This document shows positions 11,959 through 22,544 of a DNA stretch of 64,000 nt, piece after piece. Source of the stretch: Gambelia wislizenii (lineage: Eukaryota > Chordata > Lepidosauria > Squamata > Crotaphytidae); contig JAUMIR010000004.1 in the NCBI GenBank assembly GCA_030847615.1, forward strand, positions 270,033,501 to 270,097,500, given 5' to 3'. The position numbers and the translations under genes were made by a program. How positions within the stretch are numbered: the stretch's first letter is position 1; every line of letters begins with the position of its first letter. The notes beneath the pieces are model-generated. The model was not told where the DNA came from. It did not search any database and saw nothing but the letters and a program-made list of their open reading frames with translations.

Positions 11959-12061
11959 GAGGCCCTCCAGATGATGTTGGAATGAAACTCCCATCAAGCT
12001 TAGCCAACGTAGTCAATAGTTAGGAATGCTGAGAGTTGCAGTCCAACAACTTCTGAAGGGT
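11959..12061. mobile_element. Short foldback MITE with CCCTCCAGATG ends
   Basis: The left end CCCTCCAGATGATGTTGG followed by AAACTCCCA is inverted at the right end (GAGAGTTGCAGTCCAACAAC then TTCTGAAGGG). A half copy of similar sequence occurs near 46435-46480. Confidence 0.5.
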
Positions 12062-12624
12062 TACTTGATTCCCACACCTCCCCATCAAGAGAATTTGAGA
12101 AATGTTACTACAATGTTAGTTGTGACATTAATTATAAACACAGGATTTATAGTTTCTCTTTTTATTGCTAACCAAATCTCATTTTTCGATTGCCCCCATA
12201 TCCAACTGAAATACGGAAGACACAATGTTATTAATTAGCCAGTAATTCTGTGGCAGAATAATCTTGGGCTTACACCTGCTAATGAGAACTAAAAAAATAG
12301 TACTTCCTAACACCTGCCTTGCTTAGGTGACCTTAGCCTGGCTAAGTGCATTGACTCAGTCCTTGCTCATCATGGCTGACCCAGATCAGAAGCCTTCTTA
12401 CACCTAAGCCATTGATATTTTGGATATCATGATTCATGGGCAGCTCCCATCCCAGTTTCTCTTAAACTGTAAGCCTTGAGAAATTGGCTTGGGTAAGATT
12501 CCTTTCGAGACTATGGTACCTTAAGATGCTTATCAAAGTGCCTGCCAGGCTGGGTGAAGGTCTTATCAGGAAGTTAACTTAGGGTAGAGAACCTAACAAG
12601 AAGCTAGGTGTCAGGCCCTAACAA

Positions 12625-13019
12625 CAGGTTGGGAAAGGTTCGGCATGCAGGCCACATTTGGTTTCCAAGAGCCTCCACCTCAATTTTTAATGAAGTTTTT
12701 AATTTTATTTTTATTTTTATTCAAAATCTCCTCCTGTAACCTCTAGGGAGCATGGGAACAATTTTGTCATCCACCAGGCTGTTTTAGGCCACAGGGATTT
12801 TTTTTTTCTTTTCAAAACCAGAAATGACTTCCACTTTACTTCCTGCTATGGAAAAAAGCCTCTCTTGGACCTAAAGCATCCTGGGTACAGATCCATGGGA
12901 AAGGTGCTCCCATATTCCCTAGAGAGTGAATTAGAATTATTTTTTATTTAAAAAATGGAGAGCTAGAGAGGAGCAGGGGTATGTGTAGTCTCCAGATCTC
13001 TGGTAGTTGCCCAGCCCTG
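12625..13019. mobile_element. hAT-like MITE, 395 bp, with 8-9 bp duplication
   Basis: The element begins CAGGTTGGGAAAGG and ends CCCAGCCCTG. CCCTAACAA is repeated exactly at 12616-12624 and 13020-13028. An 8-bp duplication plus CAG-type imperfect inverted ends fits the hAT superfamily; the ninth base may be chance. There is no transposase. Confidence 0.65.
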
Positions 13020-13139
13020 CCCTAACAAAAAGTTAACTTCCAGCACCCAGGACCTCTGATGTTTTAAGTAGACAAGGAAAAAATAAAACTTACCCCAACC
13101 AATAGGAAAGGAACAAAATTCCTACTCAGCCTCATAAAT

Positions 13140-13382
13140 AGGAACTTTGTTGTCATGTGCCTTCAAGTCATTTCCAACTTATGGCAACCCTATAGTGAAA
13201 TTATCATGGGTTTTCTTGGCAAGATTTCTTCAGAGGAGGTTAGTCGTTGCCTTCCTCTGAGCTAAAGGAGTATGACTTGCCCAGGGTCACCCAATGAGTT
13301 TCCATGGCTGAGTGGGAATTTGAACCATGGTCTCCAGAGTCATAGTCCAATGCTCAAACCACTACATCACACTGGCTCCTAA
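13140..13382 (-). mobile_element. CORE/MIR-like tRNA SINE (type 2)
   Basis: This nearly complete copy matches the element at 11370-11597. It starts TTGTCATGTGCCTTCAAGTC, passes CTTGCCCAGGGTCACCCA and ends in CAAACCACTACATCACACTG on the plus strand. Confidence 0.75.
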
Positions 13383-14134
13383 CAGGAAGTAGCTAATCCC
13401 AAACTAGCCAGTGCCATAATGCCACATTAGTCAAGTCAGTGGACAGGATGACAATGTAGCCTTATTCAAGTTTCCAGTAAGTGTGCATGCTTCACATAAG
13501 GAGAGGAATGTGCTACCCCCCCCCATTACCACTTTCCTCATGGAAAAACAACATGTCTGGAAAGAAGAACAGAGGGTCTCCATGTAAGCCAGAACTCTTC
13601 AGCATTCTGAATCATGTAGAAAGCCTGCATGGATACAACAGACTCCTTTCTCCAGAACATACTCTTTCACGTGAGGAAACTGTGGACAGAGGGAGCAGGG
13701 CTAGGCCACTATCCTGCTTGCATGTGGAGTACACACACTTAACTGATGCCTGGATAGGAATTTTGTCTTACATTTCAGCCAAAGAAAACAAAGAGCACTT
13801 AATTATGCACATTTCCTGTGCCTCCCATCAATCTGATAAGCCATGCTGATGGCAACACTATCTGCAGCCTAACACTGCAGTCCCCAAAGAGGCCTCACTA
13901 TAGCCTCTGAGCACCACTTGCTGGAGAACAAGTAGAAAAGAGTTATTGCCCTCATGTCCTGGTTGTGAGGAGACAGAATACTGTGCTTGATAGACCTTTG
14001 GTCTGTTTGAGCAAGGCTCTTTGAATGTTATGCTTCCTCTATATTTATGGACCACATTTAGTCAACAAACCACTATATCAACCATGATTTGACTCTGGCT
14101 TTATATCCTGGGTCCTTCTATACTAGGCAATATG

Positions 14135-15625
14135 GGTTTTATGATTCCACTTTAATTATCCTGGTTACATCCTTTGGAATCTTGAGATTGGCAGATTTTA
14201 GGGAGAGGCATTGAGAATTTTCAGCCAGAGAACTCTGTTCCTTCACCAAACTACAAACCCCAGGGTGCCGTTTACATGATGAAAATGTCCTGGGAAGAAT
14301 TCTTGTCGATCCCTGGCAGTTTACACGTACATCAGATCGGGTACGTGATTTTTCGGAAGGGGGGCCACCTTTTATCCCTCAACCTGCGGGACTTCCAGTC
14401 CTGTGGTTTGTGCCGTTTTTTTAAAAAAGTCACTGGAGGATTCGGAAAATCGGAAATGTAAACAGCCTGAGACAAAATATCTCGGTACTAGGGGATGGCC
14501 AGAAATGGTGACTGGGGGTAGGCTTAGAGATCAGTGACCAGAAAAGGAGGAGTCAGTCACCCGTTCAACAGATCCAGCCTCACAACCTGAAAACCAAGGC
14601 ATCTCTTCCAGCTGCACGTAGATTGATGTGTGTGCGCGCATGTGTGTACTCAATCAACTTTTTAAATGGATTTCTACACTGCAAACCCTTCAGCTTTAAC
14701 CTCTTCCTCAACTGCATGTTACAAAGAGATTGTGGTGGGCAGAGGGTCGCCCATTCATCTCCTGCCTTGATCACCTCCCTGGGTCTGAACGGGCACAGTA
14801 AAATATTCCAGCCTCTGAGCGAATGAACACCCTTTAATTCCCCCTCTCTGTGTCTGTGTCTTTCAAAATGCCTGTCTGTCGCTGGCTTGAAATCATTCAA
14901 TCAGCAAGTTCACTCTGCTGCTAAAACTGTGCTGTAAGGGTTAACATTTTAAAGAGGCAAGGGGAAACCCAAGCCCCCCCCCCCACCTCACTCGGCTTGA
15001 TTTCAAAAGGAAAGCACTCCCTGCGTCTGAGCGAAAGATCTCAGTCTGGGTCTTTCAAAAGGCCTTCTGCCTCTGCTTAAAGCGAAAGAAATTCCAAGAC
15101 TCTACTCCCCCCCGGCTTGATTTCAAAAGGAAAGGACATGGTTTAATTGTTCCTCTGTCTAAGGTCTTTCAAAATGCCTTCTGCCTCTGCTTAAAGGGTT
15201 AACATTTTAAAGAAGCAAGGGGAATACCAAACCTCTGCCCCCTCTCTCTCCCCCTCAGTCAGCCAATAGCATCGCTCATGGCGCGGAACTCTAAAGGAAG
15301 TGCGTCACCAAGTTGTGAAAACACAAGTAATTGCATCCTTGATTGAAAAAAAAAAATCCCAGTAAGCTAAACATGTGTAAACAGCAAAAGCATGGGATAT
15401 AACAGTGCGGGGCCAATAAAGACTTTTGTCATGTAAATATCAATCACGGGATCTTCCAGGATTTCCTAAAGAGTGACAAAAATCGTATAAACAGCGAGGG
15501 GCAGATACGGGATCAGGAAATCACGGTAAGCCCCGCAACAATTTTTGTCGTGTAACTGGCACCCAGGATTCCATAGAATGCAGTAATGGCAGTTAAAATG
15601 GAATCATAGCTCTTTACTGTGTGAC
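14135..15625. mobile_element. Short foldback MITE split by a 1.3-kb MITE
   Basis: The outer element occupies 14135-14263 and resumes at 15567 (GATTCCATAGAATGCAG). Joining ACAAACCCCAG to GATTCCATAG restores the block seen intact in sister copies at 15790-15820 and 44675-44700. So the inner element at 14264-15563 is the later insertion. Confidence 0.6.
14264..15563. mobile_element. Large MITE, GGTGCC-type ends, CAG duplication
   Basis: The ends are inverted: GGTGCCGTTTACATGATG on the left and GTCGTGTAACTGGCACC on the right, flanked by CAG at 14261-14263 and 15564-15566. The interior has several degenerate repeats of a block built from CTTGATTTCAAAAGGAAAG and TTTCAAAATGCCTTCTGCC (about 14860-15215) and no transposase. 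It belongs with the elements at 22735, 35821 and 58572 by terminal sequence. The superfamily is uncertain: the 3-bp duplication would suit a PIF/Harbinger-type source, but CAG is not the usual TWA. Confidence 0.65.
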
Positions 15626-15654
15626 AAGAAAAAGGCCCCTGAGTATTTTTAGCT

Positions 15655-15877
15655 AAGCTGACACCTTCCACACTGTAGAAATAATGCAGTTTGACACAGC
15701 TTTAACTTCCATGACTCAGTGCTATAGAATCCTTTGTAGTTTGTTGTGGCACCAGAGCTCTCTGACAGAGAACACTAAATATCTCACAAAACTACAGATC
15801 CCATAATTCCATAGCATTGAGCCATTGTAGTTAAAGTGGTGTCAAACTGCACTATTTCTACAATGCAGATGCAGCCT
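15655..15877. mobile_element. Short foldback MITE (~220 bp)
   Basis: The two halves are near inverse copies: CACTGTAGAAATAATGCAG and TTTGACAC on the left, GTGTCAAACTGCACTATTTC and TACAATGCAG on the right. The centre holds CCAGAGCTCTCTGACAGAG. The element at 44540-44758 is the closest relative. Confidence 0.7.
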
Positions 15878-16487
15878 AAGTATGTTGTTTGGGAGAATAC
15901 CTCTGACTATGCATTTGGGTGAAATGGGAAATTGTTACAAACCATGAATGCAAGCTTTTCTCTTCACATTCTCATTCAGAAAGGAGGAAGCAAAAGGTGT
16001 CTGTGTGACTAGCAAAGTATGGTCTGAATTAGGCCGCAGGATCCTAGCTGTAGAATCCATGACAACTGTAGCTCAGTTAAAACATAATGAATCCTATTGG
16101 TGTCCTGTGGACATCTAGTAGTAGATGTAGTTGAACATTTATGTTATGGCTGTGCATTTGGTGTCTTGGCTTGGTTGCTCAACATAGCCATTCAGAACAA
16201 AGGTCATATATCAGAATGAAAGTGTAATTCTGTTTGTTTTGCTGCACTATCCTGATGCAGAATCTTGGCTACCATCTTTAATCACTAAATCATAATGCTG
16301 CAGTGGCAAAAATGATGATAAGAACAATCATGATGAGGATTGTTGCACCAGCTCATTGACACCGTTCCCTATGCCCTACCCTCTGCAAAGCCATGGGGGG
16401 GGGGGTCCTGGAACCAAACTCAATGGATACCAAGGGCCCACTAGACTGTCTAAGGCCAGCACTGTCTATTTAGATTCTTTAGACATA

Positions 16488-17233
16488 GGAGATTATCAGG
16501 TGTGTAAAATATTTATTTTTATTTATTTAGTTATACCCCACTCTTCAGCCACAAGGCTATCAGGGCGGCTTACAAATTGTTTTAAGCAATAGCTATTTAC
16601 ACATCTACACTGCATTGAACAGTTTCCAATGTGTGTTAGGAGATTGCTAAAAGGCTAACCTTTTAGAAAATGTTGTCCCTGTCCTAGGATGCTCCCATTC
16701 TGCTCCTGTTCCTCCCCCGTTTCCTCTTATTCACAGAAAAATCTGTGAATAAGAGGCCTGTTCCGTTATTATATTCTCATTATTATAATGGAATGATGGG
16801 TGAGTGAACAGGAGCCTCGTTGTGCTCCCAGGATGACAACTGAATGTGACATCACCGGGAGGTCCCTGCCAGACACTTCCGGGTGTGATCAGGACAAAAA
16901 GGTAAGTAAAAAAAAATTCCCTGCCTGGGTAGCTTTTTGTTTTTTATATGTGTTTTAGTGCTTGCTTTTGTTTTTGACAGCTGGGGGAGTTTTCTTTTTA
17001 AATTTCCCTCCCGGCCTTCTCTTGTGAGAACAGCTGGGATTTGAGTTCCCAGTCGTAAAAGCAGCCTTGTGACGGCTGCATTTATGACCGGGCAGGGAGA
17101 GGGAGCCCATTCCTGTTGTGGAATACAGGTAAGTGTGTGAAAGTTTTTTCTTTATTCCGCAGCAGGAATGGGAGAGGGGCGGGGTGGGGAAGCAGGACAG
17201 AAACGGGCCCAAGGGCTCCATCTGATAATCTCC
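16488..17233. mobile_element. MITE with GGAGATTATCAG ends, ATA duplication
   Basis: Perfect 12-bp inverted ends (GGAGATTATCAG / CTGATAATCTCC) are flanked by ATA at 16485-16487 and 17234-17236. The interior is homologous to the element at 52226-52848 (shared AATGATGGGTGAGTGAACAG-type block, TGTGATCAGGACA, GTGAGAACAGCTGGGATTT). A type 1 SINE (about 16510-16640) is inserted near the left end. There is no transposase gene. Confidence 0.75.
16510..16640 (-). mobile_element. Type 1 SINE 3' part
   Basis: TATACCCCACTCTTCAGCC, CGGCTTACAAATTG and the TTTCCAATGTGTGTTAG block match the reverse complement of the SINE at 6947-7213. The tRNA head is missing. It lies inside the MITE at 16488-17233, so it inserted later. 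Confidence 0.7.
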
Positions 17234-17441
17234 ATAGACAGGAGAAACAGAGGTGACAGTGGAGGAAAGATGAAATCGGTCTCCATGCAGCAGAAATATG
17301 AGCAAATATTCCTGTGACATCTGGATTGGAGGTAATCATCAGAAAAATAAATGTGCCACTAGGGTGTGCTACAAGACAACTTTTTCACCGAAAATATTTG
17401 TAGAGGGCTTATTTGCAACATTTTGTATCCTCCCTTGTCTA

Positions 17442-17574
17442 GAAGAAAGCACAACTTAGAAAAATAACTTTTGGGGAGTAAAACTCCTAGAATCTCCCAC
17501 CAGCATGGGAACCCATGACACCTGAGAGATTCTGGAAATTGTAATCCAAAAAACAACTTTTTCCAGGCTCTGGT
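17442..17574. mobile_element. Short foldback MITE
   Basis: This is a relative of 11763-11872 and 33689-33811. ACTTAGAAAAATAACTTTTGG on the left is inverted as CCAAAAAACAACTTTTTCC on the right, with ACTCCTAGAATCTCCCA in between. It is diverged. Confidence 0.45.
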
Positions 17575-18351
17575 TCCAGACAGTTCTTTTAAAAAGTAAT
17601 TGAAATTATGTTACTCATTGCAGTGTTCAAAAGTAATTTGTTGCTGATGCCGATGATCCCACCTTTTCCCCAGTCTGGGACTCAAGTCAGCTTATAACAG
17701 TTAAAAGAGACATAGCTAAAATTTACACCAAAGTTCATAGAACCATAGAATTGGAAGAGCCCACCAGGACCATCCCATCCAATTGCCGGCCATACAAGAA
17801 TATACAGCCTCTCTTTAAAAACCTCCAAAGGAGACTCCACTACGCTCTGAGGCAGCATATTCCACCATCAAATAGTTCTTACCATCAGGAAGTCCTTTCT
17901 AATTATTAGGTTGAATCTCTTTTCCTGTACTTTGAATCCATTACTCTGTGTCCTAATCTCTAGAGCAGCAGAAAACAAGGTTGCTCTTTCTTCAAAATGA
18001 CACACTTTCAAATATTTAAACATAGCTATCATGTCACCTCTTAACCTTTTCTTCTCCAGGCTAAACATACACAGCTCCCTAAGCTGCTTTTCATAGTGCA
18101 TGGTTTCCAGACCTTTTACCATTTTGATTTTTGCCCTCTGGATACATTCTAGCTTGCCAATATTCTGCTTGAAATGTGTGAGCAGAACTGGACACAGTAT
18201 TCCAGGTGAGGTCTAACCAAGGCAGAATAGAGTGGTACTATTACTTCTTTCAATCTAGACACTATACACCGTAGAATTGGATTGATTTTTTTATTGCCAC
18301 ATCACACTGTTAACTAATGTTCAGCTTGTGGTCCACTAAGACTCTGCACTG

Positions 18352-18530
18352 CAGAAAAATGGAGCCCTGTTGGTGCAGTAGTTAAATGCTGGTACTTCAG
18401 CCACAACTTTGAGAGTTTGATCCTACAGGGCTCCAAGGATGACTCAGCCTTCCATCCTTCCAGAGGTTGGTAAAATGAGTATCCAGATTGTTGGGGGAAA
18501 TTGGCTAACACATTGTAAACTGTATAGGGT
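18352..18530 (+). mobile_element. Type 1 SINE
   Basis: The tRNA-like head (CTGTTGGTGCAGTAGTTAAA, box B-like GTTTGATCC) and body (TAAAATGAGTATCCAG, then TTGGGGGAAATTGGCTAAC) match the 6947-7213 copy. It is inserted within CR1, with loss of some CR1 sequence at the junction. Confidence 0.75.
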
Positions 18531-18922
18531 GTGCATGCCCTCTATTCCATCATCCAAGTCATTTATAAAGATGTTGAATAGTACTGGGCGCAGGACAGGA
18601 CCCTGCTGCACCCCACTAGTCACTTCTCTCCATGGTGAAGAAGAGCTATTGGTAAGCATCCTTTGGGTTCAGTCAGTCAACCAATTACAAATCCACCTAA
18701 TTGTGGCATTATCTAACCTACATTTTACTAGCTTGTTTTCAAGAATATCATGGGAGACTTTGTCAAAAACCTTACTGAAATCAAGATATACTACATCCAC
18801 AGCACTTCCTTCATCTAACAAACTTGTAACTTTATGGGGAAAAAAGAGATAAGATTATTCTGGCATGACTTGTTTTTCAGAAACCCATGTTGACTTTCAG
18901 TGACTTTCAGTGATCATGGCAT

Positions 18923-19020
18923 TCTAGAGCAGATCATTAAACAGACAGTCTACAGTATAAACACTTCCTTCCATCTAAGTGCTTATACTGTAGACTGTCT
19001 GTTTAATGATATGCTCTAGA
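18923..19020. repeat. Near-perfect local inverted duplication, 38-bp arms
   Basis: The arms at 18923-18960 and 18983-19020 are inverse copies with a single mismatch, separated by a 22-bp loop. The right arm lies in the normal CR1 position and the left arm is an inverted copy of it. Confidence 0.85.
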
Positions 19021-19440
19021 ATCTTTCCTGCTATTGATGTCAGGCTGACTGTGCAGTAATTGTTTGGGTCCCCCCCCCGACTCTTTGAAATGGTGGCATT
19101 AGCCCTTTTCCAGTCTGCTGGGACTTCTCCCATTCTCCAAGAATTCTCAAAGATCATTGCCAGGGGTCCTGAGATTACTTATGCCAGTTTTTTTTATATA
19201 TACCCTTGGATGTAGTTCATCTGGCCCTAGAGACCTGAATGCAGTTAGAGTAACCAAGTATTCCTATACTACTTCTTTACCTATTCTTTGCTGCATTTCC
19301 CCTACTGTATTATCTGCTCCATTGCCCTAGGTTAGACACTGTTCTTCTTTTCGAAGAAGACTGAGGCAAAGCAGATTTTGAGTAGTTCTGCCTTTTCTCT
19401 GTCCCCTGTTAGCACTTTGCCATGTTCTTCATGCAGTGAT

Positions 19441-20447
19441 CTTACCATTGCCATAAAACTATCCATAAAAGTAAAACAAGTTAGAAACCTGCCACTGGAA
19501 AGATAGAACGGAGGGCCTCAGTTTAATCTATCTCAGGAGGGGCCTGGGGGAAGCTATCAAGAAGGCCCTCTCCCATGTTCTCACCAGGTATATCTGTGGA
19601 AGTGGTGGGGGGAAAAGAAGGTCCCCCACAGGGGATATTTGGCTGACTAGAAATACAGAAGAAACTATCATAAACAAACACACAGATCAGTTTAGCCTGA
19701 AGAACTCCCAATACTTAGCCAAAGCTGGTATTGTGAGATTCTGCTCAATACATTCTCCATTTTCTTATTCAGAGAGCAAATATGCTGCTCTGGCAAAAGC
19801 TTCCCAAGGCCAATGCGTAGTAGCTTGTCTTGCTTCATTGTACACTCGATCTGGATTCAGTAGGCAAAGCAGGACTCCATTGTAGCCACAGACTGTGGCC
19901 CCAGGGCAAGAGTCTTTGTGCTCACACTTCTGGTAAGATGCCTGCCTTAACAATACCTGCAGGGGGAGGAAACAAACGGATTCAGCAACTCAACTATCAT
20001 CTGTTTCAGCTTCCCTTCATAGCAACCAAGTCTCGTTAGTTCCTCTGGCAATAGGAATGCCAAACATTTCATGTAGAAAATTTCTTGGAGCATTCAGGAA
20101 TCCTTCCCATTCCGTAAGTCTCTGGGAGTGGCCATCTTAATTGATGCCCTATCCTTGCAGGTGAGTTTAGTCACAACCAGTCCAAATTACACCTGGGAAT
20201 GGTCAATGGCAACAGTTTCACATTCATATTTATATAAATGTATATTCACATTCTAATTCTTCTGTTTATCTCACATTTACCCCCTTTAGCATTGGTTCAC
20301 TACCACTCACCCCTACATCAAGCATGAGATTGAGAATATTTCCAATACGTGTTGAGTCAATGTTGTATTGAGACCATCCAACAGTTATCACAGAGACCAT
20401 GAAGTCCAGAGTTGGTCTCATAAGCCAGCTCCTTCAGGGATGTGAAG
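19441..20447. other. Mixed unassigned DNA with an L2-like block
   Basis: About 19510-19640 carries an L2-type block (AAGGCCCTCTCCCATGTTC, TCACCAGGTATATCTGTGG). The rest shows no gene and no repeat I can name. Confidence 0.4.
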
Positions 20448-20668
20448 TCCAAGGCTTTCACAGCTGGCATCCATAGATTTTCCTTGGGTATTTTCCAGGC
20501 TGTGAGGCCGTGTTCTGGAATAGTTTCTTTCTGACATTTCACCTGCATCTGTGACTGGCATTCTTACCTCTGAGGATGCTAGCCACAGATGCAGATGAAA
20601 CATCAGAAAGAAACTATTCCAGAACATGGCTTCACAGCCCAGAAAACAACCAAGGAAAATCCTTCAGG
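20448..20668. repeat. Two inverted copies of one repeat unit
   Basis: The left copy (20448-20550) and right copy (20583-20668) are reverse complements. Both contain AGAAAGAAACTATTCCAGAA when oriented alike, plus a flanking CACAGATGCAG. The unit resembles a dispersed repeat common in reptile genomes, but I cannot name the family. A short spacer with CCTCTGAGGATGCTAGCC lies between them. Confidence 0.6.
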
Positions 20669-21019
20669 GATGTTAAAATATCCCAGAACTATCACCTCTG
20701 GGTTTTACAACACCAGAATGGAAATAATCCCCACCCACTTAGCTAAGGAGTTTTTTGGGCTGCAGAGTGGATGGTATACCAACAACATCCTTGTTCTCTC
20801 TCTCTGACCCAGCACCAGATACAACCTCTCATATCTACCTCCTCAACAGTTTGATTTCCTGATGAAGAAGACAGATTTCTTATGGACTACTGCAACAACT
20901 CCACACATCCATGCTTCTGGTTGAACTAGGCTTGGTGTCATACTAGGTATCCTGGAGGACATACCTAGGCCCACACAAATCCACCACCCAGGTCAACTCC
21001 TTCTGTTATGGATTTTTTT

Positions 21020-21284
21020 AAAATTAGGTATTTATATCCCGCTCTTCAGCCACAAAGGCTATCAGAGCGGCTTACAATTTGTTTTTAAGCAATAGCAATT
21101 TACACATCTACACTGCATTAAGCAGTTTCCAATGTGTGTTACTAATTGCCCCCACAAGCTGGGTACTCATTTTTTACCGACCTATGGAAGGATGGAAGGC
21201 TGAGTGAACCTTGGAGCCCTCTTGAATTGAACTTGCAATCTGGTGACTTGCAGTACTGGCATTTAACCACTGCACCACCAGGGA
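21020..21284 (-). mobile_element. Type 1 SINE, nearly full length
   Basis: This is the reverse complement of the 6947-7213 element. It runs from the AT-rich tail (TATTTATATCCCGCTCTTCAG) through GGTACTCATTTTTTACCGACC to the tRNA-like head, which reads on the plus strand as ATTTAACCACTGCACCACCA. It is among the more complete copies here. Confidence 0.8.
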
Positions 21285-21423
21285 TGAATGATGTTTTATT
21301 ATGGACTAACCTATTGATCAACAGGAGCATCACCAAGCTGAAAGAAGTGGCTGCATAGATCTTGGGATGATTCCCAATCACTTTTCAACAGTAACTTTGT
21401 AGTTTTGATATAGTTTCATTTTA

Positions 21424-21605
21424 TGAGTACCCGGCTTGTGGGGGCAATTAGCTAACACAAATTGGAAACCTCTTAGTGCCTAGCATGCTATAAAGCGATG
21501 TAGATGTGTAAAATGCTGTTGCTTAAAAAATTGTAAGCTGCTCTGAGAGTCTTTGTGACTGAAGAGCAGGGTATAAATACCTAAAATAAATAAAATAACA
21601 TAACA
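21424..21605 (+). mobile_element. Type 1 SINE, 5'-truncated
   Basis: The copy starts at GAGTACCCGGCTTGTGG and continues through GGGGCAATTAGCTAAC, GTAAGCTGCTCTGAGAG and GAAGAGCAGGGTATAAATAC to an AT-rich tail. The pol III promoter head is absent. Confidence 0.75.
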
Positions 21606-21676
21606 TAAATATCCCTCGCAATAATGATTTTGGAGCCCAACTCGCCTCCCAGACCCAGAGCCCTGATAAAGTGTAT

Positions 21677-21696
21677 CACACACACACACACACACA
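21677..21696. repeat. (CA)n microsatellite
   Basis: A short uninterrupted CA run. Confidence 0.9.
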
Positions 21697-22544
21697 TTCA
21701 TCCCCTTCCTTCCTGTTTACTCTTACTGTCTTCATAGTGCCGTGTTCTCTGAATAAACAAAAATATCAGTATCATTCTTTGTAGAGGCTTACCTCTCATT
21801 TTGAGGATCACAGTGTATAATAAAGCATTGTCTGAATGCCACCAGCAGATGGCAGCTGTGTGCTAGCCAAGAAGTACAAGCTGTTACTTAATATTTAGCT
21901 AGAAATCTAAGGTTGCACAAGAATAATCTAACAGCAAATATCAAAACAACCTAAAGTCTCTGAATAAACAGAATTGAGATATTTTTAATTGCTTCTTATA
22001 GAAACAATGATATAACTCAGCTGTTTTTTTAAAAACAATCTAGTGCTAACTGGTCTTCAATTATTAAAAAAGGGAAATATCTGATAGTTGGCAAGCAGTA
22101 ACAAAGAATGAGAACTGAGGAAGAAATTCAAAGTTTCAGCAAAATAATGTTAATATAGGAATACAAAAAAAAAAAAAAAGCCATGCTGGACCAGACAAAT
22201 GGACCATCTAGCACAGTTTTTCTCTTCTCCAATGCCTATGGGAAACATACCCATCTCCATTTCATGTCCCCAACAGATGATATGCAGAAACATACTGCCT
22301 CTATTAATGACTACCAGACCATTCTAAACTGCATGGATTTGTTTAATCCTCTTTACACATGGATAGCTCAGTAAAAACACCAACTCTGCACATTGTTACT
22401 GTGAAAAAGGCAAACTCCATATTGAAAACTATGAGGAAAGATAATGGAAGTGGCCAGGTATGGAAATGGCCAGCTGACATCTATTTCACAGGGCTCCATG
22501 AGATACAGAGCTGCAGAAGTTGGATCAGCTGCAGAAGTGGATCA
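21697..22544. other. Unassigned DNA with a poly-A tract
   Basis: No gene is seen. A poly-A tract at about 22166-22180 is followed by GCCATGCTGGACCAGACAAA, which resembles a widespread interspersed repeat but is too short to name. Confidence 0.35.

Larger units (their letters stand above)
17738..19440 (-). mobile_element. CR1 LINE fragment, highly degenerate
   Basis: The minus strand matches the RT and 3' end of the CR1 at 8383-11170. Readable pieces include MVKGLETMHYEKQLRELCMF (18122-17868 frame), [17 protein letters not shown] (18659-18444 frame) and a short ENSWRMGEVPADWKRAN (19157-18975 frame). The 3' terminus is near 17738 (reverse of CCAATTCTATGG). It is interrupted by a SINE at 18352-18530 and carries the local hairpin at 18923-19020. 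It is non-coding. Confidence 0.85.

Noticed and set aside
14623..15300. CpG island or promoter inside the 14264 MITE
   Set aside because: The moderate GC content and repeated blocks are explained by the MITE's internal tandem repeats; no associated gene is seen.
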